A DNA stretch of 38,416 nucleotides from contig SUYY01000024.1 of the NCBI GenBank assembly GCA_015060205.1, positions 1 through 38,416 on the forward strand, read 5' to 3'. Made by a program: the position numbers and the translations under genes. The stretch's first letter is position 1. Every line of letters starts with the position of its first letter. Below, piece by piece: positions 32,429 through 38,416 of this stretch. The stretch comes from Bacteroidales bacterium. GTDB lineage: Bacteria > Bacteroidota > Bacteroidia > Bacteroidales > UBA932. The notes under the pieces were generated by a model. That model worked only from the letters and a program-made list of their open reading frames with translations. It did no database searches and was not told the DNA's origin.

Positions 32429-34873
32429 CTATCTCAATGTAGCACCGAATTCATTCTGGAAAGTAGAGAGAAGTTTGCTCATGACCCTTTCTACATCATT
32501 GTCCGTCAATGTCTTTTCAAGATCCTGAAGAACGAAACTCAAAGCATACTGTTTCTTGCCTTCGGCAATCTTGTCACCTCTGTATACATCGAAAAGACCT
32601 ACCTGTTTGAGGAGTTTCTTGCCGACTCTGAGTGCGCTCTTGCGAAGGTCCGCATATGACACTGACTCATCAAGAAGAAGCGCAAGGTCACGTCTTACTT
32701 CAGGGAACTTAGGAAGTTCGGAATATCTTATCTTGTTCCTCTTTATAAGGGTAAAGAGATTTGGCCAGTTGATTTCTGCGGCAAATACAGGCTGGCGGAT
32801 GCCGAACTGCTTCAGACGCGCAGGAGAGATTGTTCCCATGACTGCAAGAGGCAGGTTCGAGCCTGGAAGGCTATAGGAAAGTCCCTCTGAGAAAAGGTCT
32901 GCAGGTGCGGCATCGGTCTGGAGAGAATAGATATCACATCCGAACCTCTTGAGAAGGAGTTCCAGATATCCCTTGAGTTGGAAGTAATTACCCTTACCCG
33001 GATCCACACGCCAGGACTTCTCCATCTGACCGCTCATAAAGAGCGCATAACAGGTATGCTCCTCGTACGACTCAAGTGTCTTTCCATCCATCTCAGGATT
33101 GAAAGAGTATACAGAACCGTACTCGAATGTCTTGATATTTGTAATCTGACGGTTGATATTGTAGGCAATCACCTCCAGACCGTTGAGAATCAGAGTCTGA
33201 CGCATCACATTCAGGTCGCTGCTGAGCGGGTTCATGATTCTCACGCACTTCTCCTCCGGGAACGTCTTGAGTTTGGAATAATATTCAGACCTGGTGAGGG
33301 AGTTGTTCATCGTCTCCACAAATCCGTTTGCTGCAAGGAAATCCGCTATCGTCTTCCTCACCTGCTCCTGTTCAGGCTTCTGAGGAGCATTCACAGACAT
33401 TCTCATAGCCTGCGGAAGTTCAATATTGTTGTAACCGTAGATACGAAGAATCTCCTCCACGATATCGCATTCGCGGTATACATCCACCATATATGATGGG
33501 ACTGCCACCTTGGCACCGTTCTCACTTTTTTCAATGAACCGGTATGCAAGAGACTCGAGAATATTCTCAATGACATCTGCGCCTATCTTCTTGCCCACAA
33601 AGTTTTCTATTCGTGCATAGTCAAGATCAACCTCCTTCCTTGCAATCTCCACAGGATAGAACTCCTGCATCCTGCCCTCGATTTTTCCTCCTGCAAGTTC
33701 GAGAATAAGAAGAGCGGCACGTTTTGCGGCATACTCCACAATCAGAGGGTCAGCACCACGCTCATAGCGGAATGATGCGTCTGTCTTGAGACCGTGTCTC
33801 TTTGAACTCTTCCTTATGGAAACCGGATTGAAATATGCGCTTTCGAGGAAAACGTCGGTAGTCGACTCTGTGACGCCAGACTCCTCACCGCCGAACACGC
33901 CTGCAAGGCACATAGGCTTTTCAGCGTTTGCTATCATAAGGTCAGCGGAACTCAGTGTACGCTCCACTCCATCCAGAGTCACGAATTTCTCACCTTCCTC
34001 TGCCCAACGGACCACAACCTTGTTTCCGGCGATCTTCGATGCGTCAAATGCATGAAGAGGCTGTCCCACCTCATGCAGAACAAAGTTGGTGATGTCGACA
34101 ATATTATTGATAGGTCTGAGTCCTATCGCCAGCAGTTTCTTCTGAAGCCACTCTGGTGAAGGTGCGACCTTGACTCCTCTGATGGTAGTACCGGTATAAC
34201 GAGGCGCACCGTCTGCCGCTCTCACCTCCACCGGTATGGCATCTCCATCTGCATTGTCTGCCCATGAAGACACATCCGGAATATTGAGTTTACATGGAAT
34301 GCCATTGTGCTTGAGATATGCATACAGGTCACGGGCGACTCCGATGTGAGAAGCGGCATCCACACGGTTGGCGGTAAGTCCGATCTCAATGAGAGCATCG
34401 GTAGAAAGTCCCAGATAGTCCTTTGCAGGAGTACCTACCACAGCATCGGACTCAAGAACCATGATGCCGTCGTGAGATTCACCGATGCCTAGTTCATCCT
34501 CAGCGCATATCATGCCGAAAGACTCCACTCCGCGGATCTTCGACTTCTTGATCTTGAAATCTTCTCCGAGGACAGTACCCACTGTAGCAAGAAGGACCTT
34601 CTGGCCTGCCGCAACGTTAGGAGCACCGCATACGACCTGAAGGAGTTCAGGCTCGCCTGTATTCAATTTAGTGATATGGAGATGATCCGAATCCGGATGC
34701 TCCACACATTCCACAACTTCAGCAACTATGACACCCTTGAGTCCTCCCGGAATCTCTTCAATCTGTTCGAGGGAATCGACTTCAAGTCCAATGGAAGTCA
34801 ACGCCTCTGCAACGGCCTCAGGAGTGAGGTCGCACTCAAGATAATTCTTGAGCCAATTGTACGAAATCTTCAT
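32429..34873 (-). CDS. pheT: phenylalanine-tRNA ligase, beta subunit
   Basis: 814 residues, normal for bacterial PheT, which pairs with PheS to charge tRNA-Phe. Domains in order: opening MKISYNWLKNYLECDLTP; the EMAP-II-like tRNA-binding domain with VVCGAPNVAAGQKV (about 79-92) and GMICAEDELGIG; B3/B4 editing region (AYFNPVSIRKSSKRHGLKTDASFRYERG); B5; core catalytic-like domain; and the C-terminal anticodon-binding domain starting at FPEVRRDLALLLDE (about 718). pheS is not adjacent. It starts 23 bases after ftsY and is followed closely by DUF4296. Confidence 0.97.
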   Translation of the reverse strand: MKISYNWLKNYLECDLTPEAVAEALTSIGLEVDSLEQIEEIPGGLKGVIVAEVVECVEHPDSDHLHITKLNTGEPELLQVVCGAPNVAAGQKVLLATVGTVLGEDFKIKKSKIRGVESFGMICAEDELGIGESHDGIMVLESDAVVGTPAKDYLGLSTDALIEIGLTANRVDAASHIGVARDLYAYLKHNGIPCKLNIPDVSSWADNADGDAIPVEVRAADGAPRYTGTTIRGVKVAPSPEWLQKKLLAIGLRPINNIVDITNFVLHEVGQPLHAFDASKIAGNKVVVRWAEEGEKFVTLDGVERTLSSADLMIANAEKPMCLAGVFGGEESGVTESTTDVFLESAYFNPVSIRKSSKRHGLKTDASFRYERGADPLIVEYAAKRAALLILELAGGKIEGRMQEFYPVEIARKEVDLDYARIENFVGKKIGADVIENILESLAYRFIEKSENGAKVAVPSYMVDVYRECDIVEEILRIYGYNNIELPQAMRMSVNAPQKPEQEQVRKTIADFLAANGFVETMNNSLTRSEYYSKLKTFPEEKCVRIMNPLSSDLNVMRQTLILNGLEVIAYNINRQITNIKTFEYGSVYSFNPEMDGKTLESYEEHTCYALFMSGQMEKSWRVDPGKGNYFQLKGYLELLLKRFGCDIYSLQTDAAPADLFSEGLSYSLPGSNLPLAVMGTISPARLKQFGIRQPVFAAEINWPNLFTLIKRNKIRYSELPKFPEVRRDLALLLDESVSYADLRKSALRVGKKLLKQVGLFDVYRGDKIAEGKKQYALSFVLQDLEKTLTDNDVERVMSKLLSTFQNEFGATLR

Positions 34874-34896
34874 ATATATATAACTTTAAAATTCTT

Positions 34897-35823
34897 TTAT
34901 GCTATGTCTTCCTTGGAGAAGAGCGAACCTACGAATTCCCTCTTGTCAAAGATCTTCAGGTCGTCGATACCTTCACCGATGCCGACAAACTTGACAGGTA
35001 CACGGAACTGGTCAACAATTCCTACCACGACTCCTCCTTTGGCGGTTCCATCGAGTTTAGTGATAGCCATCGCAGATATGTCGGTCGCTCTCGAGAACTC
35101 CTTTGCCTGCTGGAAGGCATTCTGTCCAGTTGAACCATCAAGAACGAGAAGGACCTCATGCGGTGCATCAGGCACAACTTTCCTCATCACATTACGGATC
35201 TTCGTAAGTTCATTCATAAGGTCTATCCTGTTGTGAAGACGGCCTGCAGTATCAATCAGAACGACATCAGCATCCTTTGCTACAGCAGACTTAAGCGTAT
35301 CAAAGGCCACAGATGCCGGATCGGAACCCATATCCTGCTTGACGATATCCACCCCGGCCCTCTCTGACCAGATGGTGAGTTGGTCCACTGCAGCGGCACG
35401 GAAGGTATCAGCGGCTCCCAAAAGGACCTTCTTTCCCTGTGCCTTAAGACTGCTTGCGAGTTTTCCGATAGTTGTCGTCTTTCCTACACCATTGACACCT
35501 ACCACCATGACGACATATGGCTTCTTTGTAAAATCGAAAGGAACCACCTGCTCCGAATTGTCCACATCAAGAAGGTCCGCAATTTCCTCACGTAGCATAT
35601 CCACGAGTTCTCCCATGGATACATACTTGTCTCTGCGAACCCTTTCCTCAAGACTGTCGATTATCTTCAACGTCGTATCAACGCCCATATCTGTAGCCAG
35701 CAACGCTTCTTCAATCGCATCCAGAACATCCTCATCCACCTCAGTACGACCGATGACGGCATGTGAAAGCCTGTCGAAGAAACTCCTGTTGGTCTTTTTT
35801 ACTCCTTTGTCAAAAATACCCAT
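34897..35823 (-). CDS. ftsY: signal recognition particle receptor FtsY
   Basis: 308 residues from the ATG at 35821-35823 (MGIFDKGVKK); an ATG three codons earlier is possible. The NG domain of SRP-type GTPases is complete: helical N domain about 15-90, P-loop VGVNGVGKTTTIGK (108-121), DTFRAAAVDQL, DTAGRLHN, TKLDGTAKGG, and the C-terminal GEGIDDLKIFDKREFVGSLF. The acidic A domain of E. coli FtsY is missing, as is usual in this phylum. It has its own TAAATTTG promoter element after the ribosomal-protein terminator. Confidence 0.96.
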   Translation of the reverse strand: MGIFDKGVKKTNRSFFDRLSHAVIGRTEVDEDVLDAIEEALLATDMGVDTTLKIIDSLEERVRRDKYVSMGELVDMLREEIADLLDVDNSEQVVPFDFTKKPYVVMVVGVNGVGKTTTIGKLASSLKAQGKKVLLGAADTFRAAAVDQLTIWSERAGVDIVKQDMGSDPASVAFDTLKSAVAKDADVVLIDTAGRLHNRIDLMNELTKIRNVMRKVVPDAPHEVLLVLDGSTGQNAFQQAKEFSRATDISAMAITKLDGTAKGGVVVGIVDQFRVPVKFVGIGEGIDDLKIFDKREFVGSLFSKEDIA

Positions 35824-35843
35824 AGAATACACGGTTTAACCTG

Positions 35844-35851
35844 CAAATTTA
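35844..35851 (-). promoter_or_regulatory. -7 element of the ftsY-pheT operon
   Basis: TAAATTTG on the minus strand, 20 bases before the ftsY ATG and just downstream of the terminator stem at 35870. Confidence 0.45.
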
Positions 35852-35869
35852 ATGAAATTTAACGTATAA

Positions 35870-35904
35870 AAAAAGTGGCAAAGCCTAAATTGACTTTGCC
35901 ACTT
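35870..35904 (-). terminator. terminator of rpmB-rpmG-DUF4295
   Basis: On the minus strand AAGTGGCAAAG (plus 35894-35904) pairs with CTTTGCCACTT (plus 35873-35883) around a 10-base loop and is followed by a run of seven T. It lies about 20 bases past the DUF4295 stop. Confidence 0.88.
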
Positions 35905-35923
35905 CCTTATCTGTAGTAAAGGA

Positions 35924-36079
35924 TTATTTCTTTGCGAAGAAATCCTTAGTCTTGTCCTCTTCAACCAATTCCTCGGTGAATACATAAGCGCCGGTCTTTG
36001 GAGACTTATCCATACGGATACACTTAACCATCTTCTTGAGTGTACCGGCCTTGAAGGTTGCAACTGCTTTCTTTGCCAT
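35924..36079 (-). CDS. small basic protein, DUF4295 family
   Basis: 51 residues, beginning MAKKAVATFKAGTLKKMVKC and ending KTKDFFAKK. DUF4295 is a short Bacteroidota protein encoded right after rpmG; its place between ribosomal genes and its charge suggest a ribosome-associated role, which is inference. I fixed the frame by translation of the minus strand; a competing out-of-frame reading of the same stretch has no homologue-like start. Confidence 0.88.
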   Translation of the reverse strand: MAKKAVATFKAGTLKKMVKCIRMDKSPKTGAYVFTEELVEEDKTKDFFAKK

Positions 36080-36096
36080 TATCTAATCCTCCTTAA

Positions 36097-36285
36097 TTAT
36101 TTGATCTCGCGATGAAGGGTAACCTTCTTCAGGAACGGATTATACTTCTTACGCTCCAGACGCTGAGTCGTGTTCTTCTTATTCTTAGTTGTGATGTATC
36201 TTGAGATACCTGGTACACCGCTTTCTCTCTGCTCAGTGCACTCAAGGATGACCTGCACCCTGTTACCTTTTGCTTTCTTTGCCAT
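36097..36285 (-). CDS. rpmG: 50S ribosomal protein L33
   Basis: 62 residues: [47 protein letters not shown]. Typical L33 sequence and size, lacking the zinc-binding CxxC pairs (a zinc-independent form). It lies 11 bases after rpmB and 17 before DUF4295. Confidence 0.96.
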   Translation of the reverse strand: MAKKAKGNRVQVILECTEQRESGVPGISRYITTKNKKNTTQRLERKKYNPFLKKVTLHREIK

Positions 36286-36296
36286 AATTCGTAAAA

Positions 36297-36539
36297 TTAA
36301 ACAAGGTTAATAAATCCTTTCTTCTGAGCGTCCTTGATTGTAGCGTCGAGACCATTCTTCTCGATGGTTCTCATACCTTTGCAAGACACCTTGAGGGTGA
36401 TGAACCTCTGCTCCTCCTCTGACCAGAACTTCTTGGTCTTGAGGTTAAGGGCGAAGACACGCTTTGTGCGTCTCTTAGAATGGGAAACATTGTTTCCTAC
36501 CATTCTCTTTCTTCCTGTAACTTGACAAACCTTTGCCAT
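36297..36539 (-). CDS. rpmB: 50S ribosomal protein L28
   Basis: 80 residues: [53 protein letters not shown]28 family size and motifs. First gene of the rpmB-rpmG-DUF4295 transcript, with a promoter about 40 bases upstream. Confidence 0.96.
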   Translation of the reverse strand: MAKVCQVTGRKRMVGNNVSHSKRRTKRVFALNLKTKKFWSEEEQRFITLKVSCKGMRTIEKNGLDATIKDAQKKGFINLV

Positions 36540-36579
36540 TGTATATAACTTTTTTAATTAATTCATTATTAGCGGGCTG

Positions 36580-36610
36580 CAAATATCGCATAAAAAAATT
36601 GCAATTGCAA
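36580..36610 (-). promoter_or_regulatory. promoter of rpmB-rpmG-DUF4295
   Basis: On the minus strand a TTG (plus 36608-36610) precedes GATATTTG (plus 36580-36587) by 20 bases. The -7 element differs from TAnnTTTG only in its first base. Confidence 0.5.
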
Positions 36611-36614
36611 AAAT

Positions 36615-37958
36615 TTACACAAATTTGAAAAACCTGCGCCATCTTATGTTATGCGGAAACTTTCTGTTTCCGTCGATGGAGAGCCATATCAGAGCGGGCT
36701 TACCGACTATATGATCTTCAGGAACGAATCCCCAATATCTTGAGTCGAGCGAATTGTGCCTGTTGTCTCCCATCATGAAATAATAATCCTGCTGGAAAGT
36801 ATATTTGTGAGCCTCCTCGGAATTGATGTATATCCTGCCATCCTTTACTTCGAGAGTATTTCCCTCATACGAGGTGATTATTCTCTGATAAAGTGGAAGA
36901 TTCTGCAGGGTAAGTTCCACTTCCGCTCCCTTTGCAGGTATCCAAAGCGGTCCGAAATTGTCTCTTGTCCATCTGAAGTCTGACGAGAACGGGAAGATCG
37001 TGAGATCCGAATCCGGATAATCCGGTGGATATGAATCCGTATTCTGCGTCACTGACACGACATTGGAATAAGACTTTACCTTTTCGAGCATTTCTGCTGT
37101 AAGAGGCATTTCCGGATAGCCCGGGAGTTCAGGATGATACCAAAGTTCTCTTATGTTTATACCTAACTTGTCGAGATTCTTCTGGTTGATCTTCTTTCCG
37201 TCTGTCACCACTCTGTAGGAATTCTGCACACCAGGCCAGTTTTCCTGCTTCTGAGAATTGACAAAAACCTGTCCGTCAATAATATGAAGCGTATCACCTG
37301 CCACTGCGACACATCTTTTCACATAGTGGTCTTTCTTGTCAGAAGGGCGGACCTTCACAGGGCCGTAATTGGCATGAGTGTAGTCTCGTCCGAGTGTTCT
37401 GACATATGTATAGTAATCTGCCGCCGGCTCCCTTACAAGAACTGAGTCTCCGTGAGGAAATCCGAAAACCACATAATCTCCAGCCTTGACGCTGCCGAAG
37501 CCCTTTAATCTCCTGTAGTCATTCTGAATCAGTTCGGAATATGATTCCTTACCGGCAATGACGTTATGAGTGAAAGGTATCGTCAATGGTGTCTGCGGTA
37601 GTTTCGGACCATAGGCCAGTTTACTTACAAACAGATGGTCTCCCGTATAAAGGGAACTCTCCATTGAGGATGAAGGAATCTTGAAAGCCTGGAAAAAGAA
37701 CGTATTGATGAAAGTTACGACTACAACTGCAAAAATGATGGCATCAAGCCAGTCCAGAAGTGCGTTCCTCTTTTCTCCCTCCTTGTATTCCTTCTTCCAG
37801 AACAGCCACTTCACCTTCTTGGTGATATGTCCGTCGAAAATAGGTACAAGGCCGAAAAGCCACCAGTAGTTCCCAAGCCAGATTACCCACAGGATATAAA
37901 GGACCGACCAGAAACCCAGTCTCGCCCATTTATTGTGGTATAATTCCTTCAGGCTCAT
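36615..37958 (-). CDS. lepB: signal peptidase I
   Basis: 447 residues from the ATG at 37956-37958. LepB removes signal peptides at the outer face of the inner membrane. Two or three hydrophobic segments lie in the first 90 residues (WSVLYILWVIWLGNYWWLFG; DAIIFAVVVVTFINTFFFQAF). The catalytic Ser98 is in KIPSSSMESS and the general-base Lys214 in DHYVKRCVAVAGD. The C-terminal box MMGDNRHNSLDSRYWGFVP is intact. It is longer than E. coli LepB (324) because of an insert between the Lys box and the GDN box, common in this phylum. It starts 9 bases after rplT stop. Confidence 0.95.
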   Translation of the reverse strand: MSLKELYHNKWARLGFWSVLYILWVIWLGNYWWLFGLVPIFDGHITKKVKWLFWKKEYKEGEKRNALLDWLDAIIFAVVVVTFINTFFFQAFKIPSSSMESSLYTGDHLFVSKLAYGPKLPQTPLTIPFTHNVIAGKESYSELIQNDYRRLKGFGSVKAGDYVVFGFPHGDSVLVREPAADYYTYVRTLGRDYTHANYGPVKVRPSDKKDHYVKRCVAVAGDTLHIIDGQVFVNSQKQENWPGVQNSYRVVTDGKKINQKNLDKLGINIRELWYHPELPGYPEMPLTAEMLEKVKSYSNVVSVTQNTDSYPPDYPDSDLTIFPFSSDFRWTRDNFGPLWIPAKGAEVELTLQNLPLYQRIITSYEGNTLEVKDGRIYINSEEAHKYTFQQDYYFMMGDNRHNSLDSRYWGFVPEDHIVGKPALIWLSIDGNRKFPHNIRWRRFFKFV

Positions 37959-37967
37959 CAAACTGCA

Positions 37968-38312
37968 CTATTTTACAGAATTGATGATAGCCTCAAATGC
38001 CTGAGGATTGTTCATAGCAAGGTCTGCAAGCACTTTACGATTGAGTTCGATGTTCTGCTTAGCGAGACGGCCGATAAGTTGAGAATAAGTCATACCGTAC
38101 TGACGTGCAGCAGCGTTGATTCTCTGAATCCAAAGAGCACGGAATGTGCGCTTCTTGTTCTTACGGTCACGGTAAGCATAAGTGAGACCCTTCTCATAGG
38201 TATTCTTTGCTACCGTCCAAACATTCTTTCTCGAAAGAAAATAACCGCGGGTCTTTTTAAGAATTTTCTTGCGGCGTGCCCTTGAGGCAACTGAATTTAC
38301 CGATCTTGGCAT
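37968..38312 (-). CDS. rplT: 50S ribosomal protein L20
   Basis: 114 residues from the ATG at 38310-38312 ([20 protein letters not shown]); a longer frame would add 16 unconserved residues. Family stretches: [76 protein letters not shown]. Usually preceded by rpmI and infC; those would lie beyond the window edge. Confidence 0.96.
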   Translation of the reverse strand: MPRSVNSVASRARRKKILKKTRGYFLSRKNVWTVAKNTYEKGLTYAYRDRKNKKRTFRALWIQRINAAARQYGMTYSQLIGRLAKQNIELNRKVLADLAMNNPQAFEAIINSVK

Positions 38313-38416
38313 AAATTTAACTGTTTTATGGAGGCAGTGTCCGTCGTCGGAACTTTCCAACTGCGTTCCAAGTTTAACTTAAATAACTTTTGTAATTGTT
38401 CAATTACATACCGAGC
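38313..38416 (-). other. leader of rplT reaching the window edge
   Basis: About 100 bases before rplT with no complete gene. The minus strand shows a short hairpin GGAAC/GTTCC (GGAACGCAGTTGGAAAGTTCC). The far end reads CTCGGTATGTAA, which could be the last codons (L-G-M-stop) of an upstream gene such as rpmI; this cannot be confirmed here. Confidence 0.25.

Overview
The window reads as chromosomal DNA of a Bacteroidota bacterium, most likely order Bacteroidales. Evidence: promoters of the phylum type (TTTG, 19-21 bases, TAnnTTTG) recur in the gaps; the block rplT-lepB / rpmB-rpmG-DUF4295 / ftsY-pheT-DUF4296 is a Bacteroidota arrangement; DUF4491, DUF3575, FimB/Mfa2 and HU-CCDC81-type proteins are phylum markers; cell-surface proteins carry lipobox signals. 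Most of the window is ordinary vertically inherited sequence. No rRNA, CRISPR array, transposase or phage gene was seen.

Layout. 1-552: gene-free DNA with an outward-facing promoter, a hairpin and a 29-bp tandem repeat. 553-5555: prfB, a small membrane protein, asnA, murI and a Ser/Arg-rich secreted protein. 5631-16129: a minus-strand run consisting of a glycosyltransferase, a DUF4922-SpoIID fusion, an AT-rich type II restriction-modification pair, an AmpG-like permease, a serpin lipoprotein and NamZ. 16237-18520: Nudix, acyl-ACP thioesterase and HU-CCDC81 membrane protein. 18676-20480: tRNA-Asn, a 400-bp direct duplication flanking a cluster of hairpins, then a probable structured small RNA with its own promoter and terminator. 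20484-23399: pncB, an M48 protease lipoprotein and a 2-hydroxyacid dehydrogenase, followed by tRNA-Leu on the other strand. 23572-28346: a fimbria-type operon (zincin lipoprotein, DUF3575, OmpA-like lipoprotein, FimB/Mfa2) without a recognisable major fimbrillin. 28495-35823: deoC, dtd, radical SAM, amidohydrolase, DUF4296, pheT, ftsY. 35924-38312: small ribosomal proteins, lepB and rplT.

How the genes work together. SpoIID, AmpG and NamZ suggest a peptidoglycan turnover and salvage locus: glycan cleavage, removal of terminal MurNAc, and uptake of muropeptides, with a serpin between permease and hydrolase. The restriction-modification pair appears to have been inserted into this locus between spoIID and ampG. 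The last residues of the SpoIID protein are read from the promoter-like DNA in front of the methylase, and the endonuclease gene stops 3 bases before ampG.

The best candidates for something undescribed are the inserted fused-methylase/HNH system with the altered SpoIID end, the 20160-20440 structured RNA, and the duplicated palindrome-rich block beside tRNA-Asn.
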